Assembly (NCBI RefSeq): GCF_027533845.1
Contig: NZ_JAPZVN010000007.1
Span: 62,001 to 126,000, forward strand
Direction: 5' to 3'
DNA from: Streptomyces sp. RPT161
Lineage (GTDB): Bacteria > Actinomycetota > Actinomycetes > Streptomycetales > Streptomycetaceae
DNA: 64,000 nucleotides
In this document: one piece after another, positions 51,308 to 60,410 of the stretch
Position numbering within the stretch: the first letter of the stretch is position 1
Layout of the letters: the number at the start of each line of letters is the position of its first letter
The notes under the pieces: model-generated
Told to the model about the DNA's origin: nothing
Databases searched by the model: none
Seen by the model: the letters and a program-made list of their open reading frames with translations, nothing else
Translations under genes and position numbers: made by a program

Positions 51308-51709
51308 GTGGACCGGCTGCCGGGTGAATCGGGCGCGCTCTGGTACGACGACGAGGCAGGGCCGATGGTCCGCCCTTACACCGTCACCCGCGGGCGCACC
51401 CAGCCCGACGCGGCGGCGGCCGACATCGAACTGATCACGGTCCTGGCCGCCGATCCCGGGACCGGGACCGAGGCGTGCGGCGATGCCCTCGGCGAGGACC
51501 ACCTCGCCTTGCTGGAACGGTGTGTGGGGCAGCCGCGCTCGGTCGCCGAGTTGGCTTCCGAGGCGGACCTTCCGGTAGCGGTGGTCCGTGTTCTGCTCGG
51601 CGACCTGCTGGATGCGGGGCGCATCCATGTGGTCCCACCGGACATCTCGGGTGAGCAGCCGGATGTCGGCGTGCTGCGGCATGTCATCGATGGGCTGAAG
51701 TCCCTCTAG
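51308..51709 (+). CDS. cvnC: Conservon DUF742 protein CvnC
   Basis: 133 residues from GTG 51308, 6 bp after cvnB. DUF742 domain: MVRPYTVTRGRTQPD with IELITVLAADPG at the N-terminus, then a winged-helix-like region LLERCVGQPRSVAELASEAD, LPVAVVRVLLGDLLDAGRIH. CvnC is always between CvnB and the Ras-like GTPase CvnD in the conservons I know. Here the normal overlap into cvnD is absent: the gene ends with a TAG and 316 bp of non-coding DNA follow. Confidence 0.93.
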   Translation: MDRLPGESGALWYDDEAGPMVRPYTVTRGRTQPDAAAADIELITVLAADPGTGTEACGDALGEDHLALLERCVGQPRSVAELASEADLPVAVVRVLLGDLLDAGRIHVVPPDISGEQPDVGVLRHVIDGLKSL

Positions 51710-52025
51710 ACGTAGGCGAGTTCAGCCGAGGGAGCGGGCTCTCCGTGCTTCCTCCAGTCCGTTTCGCCCTGCCAGGCCGCTGTCGCCTTGGGAGCGCCGT
51801 GTGCGGTGGTTCGGGTGACCGCTCGCTGGGCCGCGACGCTGCCCGTACTCGACGTGGCCCCTCGCCGCTCCGATCGATGTGCGCGTGACGCGTGAACGCA
51901 CCGACGTCGCGCGCCGGATTCGAGTTATCCACAGGCTCGCCGCGCTGTCCACGCACGGGGCTATCGTGGTTACCGACAGTGATCGAGGGGTCGTTGGGGA
52001 ACGGCCGACAAAAGGGGGATTCGTC
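51710..52025. other. Non-coding gap where cvnD would be expected
   Basis: 316 bp with no P-loop (GxxGxGKT) or other GTPase remnant in any plus-strand frame that I could read. It contains a single sequence TTATCCACA (51925-51933), matching a DnaA box, and presumably the promoter of the DUF6397 gene. Confidence 0.55.
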
Positions 52026-52961
52026 ATGGGCGTCGCTGGGCAGCAGATGGGGATCACGGGGGAGTGGCCGGATACCGTGTGTGGTCCTTCCGTCGCACGA
52101 GATGAACTGGGCCTGAACCAAAGGGAGTTCGAGTTGGCGGTGCAGCTTGGTGAGGTACGTACGGTGCCGGGCGAGCATCGCGGAGCGCTGGGCGAACACC
52201 GGATGGTGAGCCGGACGGAACTGGAGCGTCTGCGCGCCGAGGACGGCTTTCCGGACACGTTGCGTGACAGGCTGCGCCTGGTCGGAACGGAAGCGGGCGC
52301 GGAGTTGCTGGGCGTCAGCCGGGACCGGTTCGGCAAGTTGGCCAGAGCGGGCTGTTTCCGTCCGGCGCGCTGGTACGTCAACCGGTACCAGGTCGTGGTG
52401 TGGCTCTACCTCGCCTGCGAGGTAGCGGAGTTCGGTGCGCTCAACCGCCACCTGCTGGGGCGACGGCTGCCAGCTGAACTGCGGGCGCGTATCGAGACGG
52501 GCGGTGATCTACGGGCGCGCGGCTGGCGGTCCCGGTGTGTCGAACGGCTGGTCGCCGATGCCACCGATGCCTGGCAGGAGGCGGCCGTGTGGGCGGCGCT
52601 GCTCGGCCCGGAGCAAACGGCGCGGGAGGTGCCGGATCGCCGGGAGCGGGAGCGTCTGCGCCAACTGCTACCGACTCTGTCGCCCGGCAGGCCGGGGATC
52701 TACGCCCCGCGTGCGGTGATCGAGTCCCATCTGACGGCCGACGACCCAGAGGAGATCCTGTTCGCCAGGCTCTGCCTGGGGCATGCGCTGGACAGGGCGC
52801 GCACCGCACCCCCGGTGCCTTTGCCGCCGGACGGGCCGGCGCCGCTGGAGCGCGCGGGTTCGTCGCGTAGGCCATGGCTGCGGTTGCTCCATAGAACGGG
52901 CGAAGGACGCGTGCGGGCGCGGCGGAGTACGGAACGGGTGGGGCCTGTTGCGGAACGGTGA
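52026..52961 (+). CDS. DUF6397-like putative DNA-binding protein
   Basis: 311 residues from ATG 52026 with AAGGGGG upstream. It contains two helix-turn-helix-like stretches: RDELGLNQREFELAVQLGEV (residues ~24-45) and GTEAGAELLGVSRDRFGKLA followed by CFRPARWYVNRYQVVVWLYL (~97-135). The layout, a regular domain then a Pro/Arg-rich tail from ~255, matches my memory of the Streptomyces family DUF6397. Role unknown, likely a transcription-associated protein. It directly follows the conservon genes but is not coupled to them. Confidence 0.75.
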   Translation: MGVAGQQMGITGEWPDTVCGPSVARDELGLNQREFELAVQLGEVRTVPGEHRGALGEHRMVSRTELERLRAEDGFPDTLRDRLRLVGTEAGAELLGVSRDRFGKLARAGCFRPARWYVNRYQVVVWLYLACEVAEFGALNRHLLGRRLPAELRARIETGGDLRARGWRSRCVERLVADATDAWQEAAVWAALLGPEQTAREVPDRRERERLRQLLPTLSPGRPGIYAPRAVIESHLTADDPEEILFARLCLGHALDRARTAPPVPLPPDGPAPLERAGSSRRPWLRLLHRTGEGRVRARRSTERVGPVAER

Positions 52962-53108
52962 CAGACGGGGGCGCAACGGAGCCTGTGCTTCCGCTGTCTG
53001 TGTAGCTACACGGACTAGACCACTCACGGTACGGGCCTTGGCCAACGGGGAGGTCGCCCTGGCCGGTACCCAGTCCGTCTGACCACCTGATTCAGCGAAG
53101 GGAAGCTG

Positions 53109-53519
53109 ATGTTCAACCGCAGCCGCGGCACCCTGCGTGCCGCCGTCATCGCCGCCGTCGGTATCTCAACGATCGGCCTGGCCAGCACCTCGGCCTGGGC
53201 GAAGTCCGACATCTACTTCTCAGCCGGACCGCACGACGTACGCGTGGGCAAGTTGATCCACCTCACCGGCAACGGCGACGACGACAACTCGACCTACAAC
53301 AGGTTCTGCATACAGGAGCGCTCCGGCCACGGGAGTTGGCGGACGCTGAGGTGCTCACACGGTGACTACAACGGCGGGGGCGGGATCAACATGTCGATAC
53401 GAGCCCAGCACCGGGGCGTCGTGCAGTTCCGCGGTGCGCTCGTGGAGGGCTCGTCCCCGAAGGACAAGCACCCCAAGGTGCGTCTGGTGTCGCGGACGTT
53501 CAGCATCGACGTCCGCTGA
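53109..53519 (+). CDS. Small secreted hypothetical protein
   Basis: 136 residues from ATG 53109 with GAAGGGAAG upstream. Signal peptide ~1-31 (AAVIAAVGISTIGLA, cleavage after AWA). The mature ~105 residues look all-beta: SAGPHDVRVGKLIHLTGNGD, two cysteines in RFCIQERSGHGSWRTLRC that can form one disulfide, a Gly-rich turn, then VVQFRGALVEG and SRTFSIDV. The shape is that of a single Ig-like or beta-sandwich domain. Family and function not recognised. Confidence 0.8.
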   Translation: MFNRSRGTLRAAVIAAVGISTIGLASTSAWAKSDIYFSAGPHDVRVGKLIHLTGNGDDDNSTYNRFCIQERSGHGSWRTLRCSHGDYNGGGGINMSIRAQHRGVVQFRGALVEGSSPKDKHPKVRLVSRTFSIDVR

Positions 53520-53554
53520 GCCAGCGCGACGGGCTCCGTCGAGGCGCTGGTTCA
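53517..53554. terminator. Hairpin between secreted protein and thioesterase genes
   Basis: An outer stem of about 11 pairs (one G-T) formed by TGAGCCAGCGC and GCGCTGGTTCA, and an inner GACGG/CCGTC stem. The outer stem uses the stop codon of the secreted-protein gene. Convergent gene ends on both sides. Confidence 0.75.
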
Positions 53555-54418
53555 GTTGCCCACCTTGCGGAACAGCCCCTCCTGCATGACGGAGACCAGG
53601 AGCCTGCCCTCGCGGTCGTAGATCTGGCCCCGAGCCAGGCCCCTGGCGCCCGTGGCGATGGGGGACTCCTGCTGGTACAGGAACCACTCGTCGGCGCGGA
53701 ACGGGCGGTGGAACCACATCGCATGGTCCAAGGAGGCCATGTCGAAGCCGCGCGGGCCCCACAACGGCTCCACCGGGACCCGTACGGCATCGAGCAGCAT
53801 CATGTCGCTCGCGTAGGTCACGGCGCAGGTGTGCACCAGCGGATCGTCACCGAGCGGTCCAACGGCCCGCATCCACACCGCACTGCGGGGTTCGGCCCCC
53901 TCGATCTCCTCCGCCGTCCAGCGCAACCGCTCCACGTACCGGATGTCGAAGGGCTGCCGCCGGGCCATCCTCTCCAGTGGTTCCGGGAGGGTGCCCAGGT
54001 GAGTGCGCAACTCGTCCGGAAGCTTTGGCAGTTGATCGGGATCCGGCACCGAGGGCATCGGTAGCTGGTGTTCGAAACCCGGCTCGGGAAGATGGAAGGA
54101 GGCGGTCAAATTGAAGATGGTGCGCCCCTCCTGGACGGCCACCACCCGCCGAGTGGTGAACGACCGCCCGTCCCGCACCCGTTCCACCTGGTACACGATC
54201 GGCACACCAGGCCGGCCCGGCCGCAGGAAGTACGCGTGCAGCGAGTGCACGGGACGCTGCCCGTCGGTGGTGCGCCCAGCGGCAACCAGCGCCTGCCCCG
54301 CGACCTGTCCGCCGAACACCCGCTGCAACCGCTCCTGCGGGCTGCGGCCACGGAAGATGTTCTCCTCGATCTTCTCCAGATCGAGCAGATCGACCAGCCG
54401 TTCTGCGGGATTCGTCAT
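53552..54418 (-). CDS. tesB: Acyl-CoA thioesterase II
   Basis: 288 residues from ATG 54418 (GAGGGAG upstream). Double hot-dog thioesterase: N-terminal DLLDLEKIEENIFRGRSP and VFGGQVAGQALVAA, HSLHAYFLRPGRPGVPIVYQ, and the C-terminal hot-dog with SLDHAMWFHRPFRADEWFLY carrying the catalytic Asp, plus GLARGQIYDREGRLL. It hydrolyses medium- and long-chain acyl-CoA to free acid and CoA. Length matches E. coli TesB (286). It is downstream of the helicase gene on the minus strand with a 55-bp gap. Confidence 0.95.
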   Translation of the reverse strand: MTNPAERLVDLLDLEKIEENIFRGRSPQERLQRVFGGQVAGQALVAAGRTTDGQRPVHSLHAYFLRPGRPGVPIVYQVERVRDGRSFTTRRVVAVQEGRTIFNLTASFHLPEPGFEHQLPMPSVPDPDQLPKLPDELRTHLGTLPEPLERMARRQPFDIRYVERLRWTAEEIEGAEPRSAVWMRAVGPLGDDPLVHTCAVTYASDMMLLDAVRVPVEPLWGPRGFDMASLDHAMWFHRPFRADEWFLYQQESPIATGARGLARGQIYDREGRLLVSVMQEGLFRKVGN

Positions 54419-54473
54419 CGGGACTCCCTCGGGGCGAACTCAGGCGGCGTCAGCGTACCTTCACCTCCCACGG

Positions 54474-56987
54474 TTACAACTGGCCCACATCCGTGAGCCG
54501 GACTACGGCACGACCCTCCTCGTCGGACGCGGCCAGGTCGACCTCGGCACTGATGCCCCAGTCGTGGTCGCCCTGGGGATCGGCGAAGACCTGCCGGACC
54601 TTCCACAGTCCGTGCTGCGGCTCCTCCTCGATCTGGAGCAGCTTCGGGCCGCGCGCGTCCGGTCCGGTGCCCAGGTCCTCGTACTCGTCCCAGTAGGCGT
54701 CCATGGCGTCCGCCCAGGCGTCGGCGTCCCAGCCGGTCTCGGCGTCCAGCTCGCCCAGTTCCTCGTACTTCTCCAGCGCGGCCAGCTCCACCCGGCGGAA
54801 CATCGCGTTGCGGACCAGCACCCGGAAGGCGCGGGCGTTGGATGTCACCGGCTTGACCTGGTCGGCGCGGTCGGCCGCCTCGTCCGCCGTCTCCTCCTGT
54901 GGGTTTGCCAACTGCTCCCACTCGTCAAGCAGGCTGGAGTCCACCTGGCGCACCATCTCGCCCAGCCATGCGATCAGATCCTGAAGGTCCTCGGACTTGA
55001 GGTCCTCCGGCACGGTGTGCTCAAGCGTCTTGTACGCGCTGGCCAGGTAGCGCAGCACGATGCCTTCGGCACGGGCGAGTTCGTAGTGGGAGGTGAACTC
55101 GGTGAAGGTCATCGCCCGCTCGTACATGTCCCGCACCACGGACTTGGGCGACAGCGGATGGTCGCCGACCCAGGGGTGGCTCTTGCGGTAGACGCCGTAG
55201 GCGTGGAACAGCAGCTCTTCCAGGGGCTTGGGGTAGCTCACGTCCTGGAGCAGTTCCATGCGCTCCTCGTACTCCACCCCGTCGGCCTTCATCTGGGCGA
55301 CTGCCTCGGCGCGTGCCTTGTTCTGCTGCGCGGCGAGGATCTGGCGCGGGTCGTCCAGCGTGGACTCGACCACCGAGAGCATGTCGAGCGCGTACGAGGG
55401 GGACTCCGGGTCCAGAAGGTCGAAGGCCGCCAACGCGAAGGTGGACAGCGGCTGGTTGAGCGCGAAGTCCGACTGGAGGTCCACGGTGAGCCGGACGATA
55501 CGGCCCTCCGCATCCGGCTCAGGCAGGCGCTCGACGACTCCGCCGTCCAGCAGCGAGCGGTAGATCGCGATGGCCCGCCGGATGTGCCGCAACTGGGCCG
55601 CGCGCGGTTCGTGGTTGTCCTCCAGCAACCGGCGCATCGCCTCGAAGGCGTCGCCCGGCCGGGCGATCACCGACAGCAGCATCGCGTGGGTGACCCGGAA
55701 ACGCGAGGTCAGCGGCTCGGGTTCGGCGGCGATCAGCTTCTCGTAGGTCTGCTGGGACCAGTTGACGAAGCCCTCCGGCGCCTTCTTGCGCACCACCTTG
55801 CGGCGCTTCTTCGGGTCGTCACCGGCCTTTGCCAGCGCCTTCTCGTTCTCGATGACGTGCTCGGGGGCCTGCGCCACCACCAGGCCCGAGGTGTCGAACC
55901 CCGCGCGTCCGGCGCGTCCGGCGATCTGGTGGAACTCCCGGGCCCGCAGCACCCGCACCCGCGAGCCGTCGTACTTGGTGAGCGCCGTGAACAGTACCGT
56001 GCGGATCGGCACGTTGACTCCCACGCCGAGGGTGTCGGTGCCGCAGATGACCTTCAGCAGTCCGGCCTGCGCCAACCGCTCCACCAGCCGCCGGTACTTG
56101 GGAAGCATTCCGGCGTGGTGCACGCCGATCCCGTGCCGCACGAAACGCGACAGGTTCCGGCCGAACTTGGTGGTGAAGCGGAAGTTGCCGATGAGTTCGG
56201 CGATCGCGTCCTTCTCGGCCCTGGTGCACATGTTGATGCTCATCAGCGCCTGCGCCCGCTCCACCGCCGCCGCCTGCGTGAAGTGCACGATGTAGACCGG
56301 TGCTTGGTGGGTCTCCAGCAACTCGGTGAGCGTCTCGGTCATCGGCGTCGAGCGGTACTCGTAGCTCAGCGGCACCGGCCGGGTCGCCGAGCGGACCACG
56401 GTCGTCGGCCGCCCGGTGCGCCGGGTCAGGTCCTGCTCGAACCGCGACATATCGCCGAGCGTCGCCGACATCAGCAGGAACTGCGCCTGCGGCAGTTCCA
56501 GCAGCGGGATCTGCCAGGCCCAACCGCGGTCCGGCTCGGCATAGAAGTGGAACTCGTCCATCACCACCTGGCCGACGTCGGCGTCCCGGCCGTCCCGCAA
56601 CGCGATGGACGCCAGCACCTCGGCGGTGCAGCAGATCACCGGGGCGTCCGGGTTGACGGACGCGTCGCCGGTGAGCATGCCGACGTTCTCGGTTCCGAAG
56701 ATCTTGCACAGGTCGAAGAACTTCTCCGAGACCAGCGCCTTGATCGGCGCGGTGTAGAAGGTGACCTGGTCGTTGGCGAGCGCGGTGAAGTGCGCTCCGG
56801 CGGCCACCAGGCTCTTACCGGAACCGGTGGGGGTGGAAAGGATCACGTTGGCCCCGGAGACCACCTCGATCAGCGCCTCTTCCTGGGCCGGGTACAAGGC
56901 GATGCCCCGCTCCTCGGTCCACGACGAGAACGCCTCGAAGAGGTTGTCGGGATCGGGGGACGCGGGGAGCTGATCGATGAGGGTCAC
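54474..56987 (-). CDS. Superfamily 2 RNA helicase with DUF3516 C-terminus
   Basis: 837 residues from GTG 56987 (VTLIDQLP..., the usual N-terminus of the family as I recall it); GTG 57047 in frame is less likely. Motor domains: Walker A STPTGSGKS, Walker B with DEFH (MDEFHFYAEPDRGW), motif III LLMSATLGD, motif VI QIAGRAGRAGFD. The C-terminal ~400 residues (from KKRRKVVRKKAPEGFVNW) are the actinobacterial DUF3516 domain. Related to Ski2/Mtr4-like helicases, so a role in RNA processing or decay is likely. Cytoplasmic. Divergent from the YdjM-like membrane gene. Confidence 0.93.
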   Translation of the reverse strand: MTLIDQLPASPDPDNLFEAFSSWTEERGIALYPAQEEALIEVVSGANVILSTPTGSGKSLVAAGAHFTALANDQVTFYTAPIKALVSEKFFDLCKIFGTENVGMLTGDASVNPDAPVICCTAEVLASIALRDGRDADVGQVVMDEFHFYAEPDRGWAWQIPLLELPQAQFLLMSATLGDMSRFEQDLTRRTGRPTTVVRSATRPVPLSYEYRSTPMTETLTELLETHQAPVYIVHFTQAAAVERAQALMSINMCTRAEKDAIAELIGNFRFTTKFGRNLSRFVRHGIGVHHAGMLPKYRRLVERLAQAGLLKVICGTDTLGVGVNVPIRTVLFTALTKYDGSRVRVLRAREFHQIAGRAGRAGFDTSGLVVAQAPEHVIENEKALAKAGDDPKKRRKVVRKKAPEGFVNWSQQTYEKLIAAEPEPLTSRFRVTHAMLLSVIARPGDAFEAMRRLLEDNHEPRAAQLRHIRRAIAIYRSLLDGGVVERLPEPDAEGRIVRLTVDLQSDFALNQPLSTFALAAFDLLDPESPSYALDMLSVVESTLDDPRQILAAQQNKARAEAVAQMKADGVEYEERMELLQDVSYPKPLEELLFHAYGVYRKSHPWVGDHPLSPKSVVRDMYERAMTFTEFTSHYELARAEGIVLRYLASAYKTLEHTVPEDLKSEDLQDLIAWLGEMVRQVDSSLLDEWEQLANPQEETADEAADRADQVKPVTSNARAFRVLVRNAMFRRVELAALEKYEELGELDAETGWDADAWADAMDAYWDEYEDLGTGPDARGPKLLQIEEEPQHGLWKVRQVFADPQGDHDWGISAEVDLAASDEEGRAVVRLTDVGQL

Positions 56988-57122
56988 CCAACCATCTTGC
57001 CTGCCTTTGGCGACCAACCGGGAACCGGCGGTCAGAACGAAGATCACTCCCCGATAGGCTGTGCGGTCGCAGAAGTGTCAACTCCCGTCCGTGGGCGGGC
57101 CGAAGGGGGCGGGGCAGCAACC

Positions 57123-57920
57123 ATGATGGGACCGGCGCATTCACTGTCCGGAGCGGCGGCATGGCTGGCGGTGGGCGCGGTGGCCGCCGGGATGCACCAT
57201 CCGATGCCCTGGCCGACCCTGGTCGTCGGCGCACTGATCTGTGCGGGCGCCGCGCTCGCACCGGACCTGGACCACAAGCCCGCGACGATATCCCGCGCCT
57301 TCGGGCCGCTGTCCCGGGGCCTGTGCGAGATCGTCGAGAAGCTGTCCCTCGGCGTCTACAACGCCACCCGGATGAAGGGCGACCCGCATCGCAACGGCGG
57401 TCACCGCACGCTGACCCACACCTTGGTGTGGGCGGTGGGCTGCGGCGCGGGCGCGTCGGCGATCGCCACCTACGGCGGCCGCTGGGGTGTGCTCGGGGTG
57501 CTCTTCGTCCACCTGGTGCTGGCGGTCGACGGGTTGCTGTGGAAGGAGGTCAAGGGCGGCCACCACCTGCTGGTCTGGCTGCTCGGCGCCGCCGGTTCCT
57601 GGCTGCTCGCCGGGATCCTCAATGACCCCGGTATGGGGCAGTCCTGGCTGTTCACCCAGCCCGACCAGCACTACCTGTGGATCGGCGTGCCGGTGGCCCT
57701 CGGCGCCCTGGTGCACTGCCTCGGTGACGCGCTGACCGTCTCCGGCTGCCCGATCCTGTGGCCCCTGCCCATCGGCCGCAAGCGCTGGTACCCGATAGGC
57801 ACGCCGCACTTCATGCGCTTCAAGGCCGGCGGTTGGGTGGAGCTGAAGGTGCTGATGCCGCTGTTCATGGGCATCGGCGGAGTGAGCTGCGCCGCCGCGC
57901 TGGGGCTGATCGGCGGCTGA
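57123..57920 (+). CDS. YdjM-like membrane-bound metal-dependent hydrolase
   Basis: 265 residues from ATG 57123 (MMGPAHSL); the enormous open frame upstream to 54111 is the antisense of the helicase. Family features are GPAHSLSGAAAW at the N-terminus, PDLDHKPATISR (PDLDH metal motif), GGHRTLTHTLVW (HRTLTH motif) and about six membrane helices. The C-terminus contains HCLGDALTVSGCPILWP. E. coli YdjM is LexA-regulated; no clear SOS box is seen here. The biochemical role of the family is unknown. Confidence 0.9.
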   Translation: MMGPAHSLSGAAAWLAVGAVAAGMHHPMPWPTLVVGALICAGAALAPDLDHKPATISRAFGPLSRGLCEIVEKLSLGVYNATRMKGDPHRNGGHRTLTHTLVWAVGCGAGASAIATYGGRWGVLGVLFVHLVLAVDGLLWKEVKGGHHLLVWLLGAAGSWLLAGILNDPGMGQSWLFTQPDQHYLWIGVPVALGALVHCLGDALTVSGCPILWPLPIGRKRWYPIGTPHFMRFKAGGWVELKVLMPLFMGIGGVSCAAALGLIGG

Positions 57921-57931
57921 CGCGGCGGTGG

Positions 57932-58417
57932 TCACGCGCAGGGCGCGTGGCCACCATCCGGATCGGCGACCAGCGCGGAGAGCAGTTCGCCGAGTTGCCG
58001 CCGCTGGCCCGGGCCGAGCGGAGCGAGAAGTTCCTCGGCGGCGGCGCGGCGGGCGGCGCGCAGTTGTTCCAGCGCGGCCCGGCCGTTGTCGGTGAGTTCC
58101 ACCCGTACCACCCGCCGGTTCGCCGGGTCGGGCATCCGGCGGACCATTCCGTACCCCTCCAGTCCGTCGACGAGTGAGGTGACCGCGCGCGGTACCACGT
58201 CGAGACGCTGGGCGAGGTCCACCATGCGCAGCGGCTCGGGGCTGTGCGCTGCCGTGCGCAGCAGCCGTGACATGGCAGGGGTGATGCCCAGTGGCCGCAG
58301 ATGTTCCTTCTGCCTGCGGTGCAGCCGCCGGGTCAGCTGCAGCAACTGGTCGGCGAGGTTTCCGGTGGCTTCCCCGGTCTCGGTGGTCATGGCGCTGTTC
58401 CGGTGGTCATGGGCCAT
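57932..58417 (-). CDS. MarR-family regulator
   Basis: 161 residues from ATG 58417, or from ATG 58390; neither has a clear ribosome site, and the two start regions are a short direct repeat (CGGTGGTCATGG on the plus strand, 58381 and 58401). Winged-helix core ~45-135 with LRPLGITPAMSRLLRTAAHS, RMVDLAQRLDVVPRAVTSLV and the wing MPDPANRRVVRVELTDNG. Divergent from an ABC exporter gene across a 132-bp gap that contains a clean inverted repeat, so it is very likely the repressor of that exporter. Confidence 0.92.
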   Translation of the reverse strand: MAHDHRNSAMTTETGEATGNLADQLLQLTRRLHRRQKEHLRPLGITPAMSRLLRTAAHSPEPLRMVDLAQRLDVVPRAVTSLVDGLEGYGMVRRMPDPANRRVVRVELTDNGRAALEQLRAARRAAAEELLAPLGPGQRRQLGELLSALVADPDGGHAPCA

Positions 58418-58435
58418 AGGCTATCAGGACCATAC

Positions 58436-58460
58436 TCATTGTGAATATAGGTAACAATGA
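58436..58460. promoter_or_regulatory. Candidate MarR operator
   Basis: TCATTGT, eleven bases, ACAATGA: perfect 7-bp arms in an A/T-rich stretch between the divergent MarR and ABC exporter genes. It starts 19 bp upstream of the MarR ATG at 58417, and would overlap both promoters. Confidence 0.65.
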
Positions 58461-58549
58461 ACTACCCTCGCATATGTCGACACGGTGCCGAGGCACGGCG
58501 CGGTGTCCCAAAAAAACCGCACTCTTCCCCTAGCCCTCCGTAGGAGCAC

Positions 58550-60409
58550 ATGAATCCGCACTCCCGAGACATCGACTGGACCCCGCCGCCCAAGGACCCT
58601 GACCGCCCCGCCGACGTACGGCGGATCCTGCGGCTGTTCCGTCCCTACCGCTGGCGGCTGACCGTCGTACTGCTGCTGGTCGCGGCCTCCTCGCTGGTCT
58701 CGATCGCCTCACCGTTCCTGCTGCGGGCGATCCTGGACACCGCCATCCCGCACGGCCGCACCGGACTGCTCAGCCTGCTCGCCCTCGGCATGATCGCCAC
58801 CGCCGTGATCACCAGCGTCTTCGGGGTGTTGCAGACGCTGATCTCCACCACCGTCGGCCAGCGCGTCATGCACGATCTGCGGGCCGCCGTCTACGCGCAG
58901 TTGCAGCGCATGTCGCTGTCGTTCTTCACCCGCACCCGCACCGGCGAGGTGCAGTCCCGCATCGCCAACGACATCGGCGGGATGCAGGCGACCGTCACCA
59001 ACACGGCGACCTCGATCGTCTCCAACACCACCAGCGTCATCGCCTCCATCGTGGCGATGCTCGCCCTCGACTGGCGGCTGACCCTCGCCTCCCTCCTGCT
59101 GCTGCCGGTCTTCGTCTCCATCAGCCGCCGGGTGGGCCGCGAACGCCGGAAGATCACCACGCAGCGGCAGAAGCAGATGGCCGCGATGTCCGCGATAGTG
59201 ACGGAATCTCTGTCGGTCAGCGGCATCCTGCTGGGCCGCACCATGGGCCGCGCCGACTCGCTCACCCGCGCCTTCGAGGACGAGTCGGAGCAGCTCGTCG
59301 GCCTTGAGGTGCGCTCCGACATGGCCGGACGCTGGCGGATGTCGACCATCAGCATCGTGATGGCCGCCATGCCGGCCCTGATCTACTGGGCGGCCGGGAT
59401 CGCGCTGCACTTCGGCGGACCCACCATCTCCATAGGCACGCTGGTGGCGTTCGTCTCGCTTCAGCAGGGCCTGTTCCGGCCCACGGTCAGCCTGTTGCAG
59501 ACCGGTGTGCAGGTGCAGACCTCGATAGCGCTGTTCCAGCGGATTTTCGAGTACCTGGACCTGCCCGTGGAGATCACCGAACGCCCGGACCCGGTACGGC
59601 TGGACGAGGTCCGCGGTGATGTGAGCTTCGACAAAGTCGACTTCCGCTACGACGCCGACGCGCCGGAACTCACCCTCTCGGGCATCGACTTGACGGTTCC
59701 GGCGGGTGGCAGCCTCGCCATCGTCGGCGCCACCGGCTCTGGCAAGAGCACGCTGAGCTATCTGGTGCCGAGGCTGTACGACGTGACCGCGGGCCGGGTC
59801 ACCATCGACGGAGTCGATGTCCGGGATCTGTCCTTCGACACGCTCTCCCGCGCCGTCGGGGTGGTCTCCCAGGAGACCTACCTCTTCCACGCCTCGGTGG
59901 CGGAGAACCTGCGGTTCGCCAAGCCGGACGCGACGGACGAGGAGTTGACCGCCGCCGCCCGGGCCGCGCAGATCCACGACCACATCGCCGGACTGCCAGA
60001 CGGCTACGACACCGTGGTCGGCGAGCGCGGTTACCGCTTCTCCGGAGGCGAGAAGCAGCGGCTGGCCATCGCCCGCACGATCCTGCGCGATCCGCCGGTG
60101 CTCATCCTGGACGAGGCGACCAGCGCGCTGGACACCCGCACTGAACACGCCGTTCAGGACGCCATCGACGCGCTCGCCGCCGGACGCACCACGATCACCA
60201 TCGCGCACCGGCTGTCCACGGTCCGGGACGCCGACCAGATCGTGGTGCTGGACCACGGCCGGATCGTGGAGCGCGGCAAGCACGACGAACTGCTGGCCAT
60301 GGGCGGGCGGTACGCGGAACTGGTCCGCCGTGACGCGCGGTTGGCGCCCTCGGACGCCCAACCGGCCACCTTGGAAAAGGAGTTGGCGGCGGTGGAAGCG
60401 GCGGGCTGA
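58550..60409 (+). CDS. ABC exporter, fused membrane and ATPase domains
   Basis: 619 residues from ATG 58550. Type IV exporter half-transporter: six helices ~35-320 (LTVVLLLVAASSLVSIASPF; GLLSLLALGMIATAVITSVF), coupling-helix region with SFFTRTRTGEVQSRIANDIG, and an ATPase with Walker A GATGSGKS (393-400), Q-loop VVSQETYLF, signature FSGGEKQRLAIART (~497) and Walker B VLILDEATSALD (~518). It should homodimerise and export lipids or drugs. Repressed presumably by the divergent MarR protein. Confidence 0.95.
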   Translation: MNPHSRDIDWTPPPKDPDRPADVRRILRLFRPYRWRLTVVLLLVAASSLVSIASPFLLRAILDTAIPHGRTGLLSLLALGMIATAVITSVFGVLQTLISTTVGQRVMHDLRAAVYAQLQRMSLSFFTRTRTGEVQSRIANDIGGMQATVTNTATSIVSNTTSVIASIVAMLALDWRLTLASLLLLPVFVSISRRVGRERRKITTQRQKQMAAMSAIVTESLSVSGILLGRTMGRADSLTRAFEDESEQLVGLEVRSDMAGRWRMSTISIVMAAMPALIYWAAGIALHFGGPTISIGTLVAFVSLQQGLFRPTVSLLQTGVQVQTSIALFQRIFEYLDLPVEITERPDPVRLDEVRGDVSFDKVDFRYDADAPELTLSGIDLTVPAGGSLAIVGATGSGKSTLSYLVPRLYDVTAGRVTIDGVDVRDLSFDTLSRAVGVVSQETYLFHASVAENLRFAKPDATDEELTAAARAAQIHDHIAGLPDGYDTVVGERGYRFSGGEKQRLAIARTILRDPPVLILDEATSALDTRTEHAVQDAIDALAAGRTTITIAHRLSTVRDADQIVVLDHGRIVERGKHDELLAMGGRYAELVRRDARLAPSDAQPATLEKELAAVEAAG

Positions 60410-60410
60410 C

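Noticed and set aside
51925-51954. TTATCCACA plus a weak TGTCCACGC, resembling DnaA boxes
   Set aside because: A chromosomal origin needs a cluster of many boxes beside dnaA/dnaN. One good match and one poor match in a promoter region is not enough.
54111-57920. A 1269-codon open frame on the plus strand covering the helicase region
   Set aside because: Only its last 265 codons (57123-57920) encode a protein-like sequence (YdjM-like). The rest is the antisense of the DUF3516 helicase and the thioesterase, an artefact of high-GC codon use.
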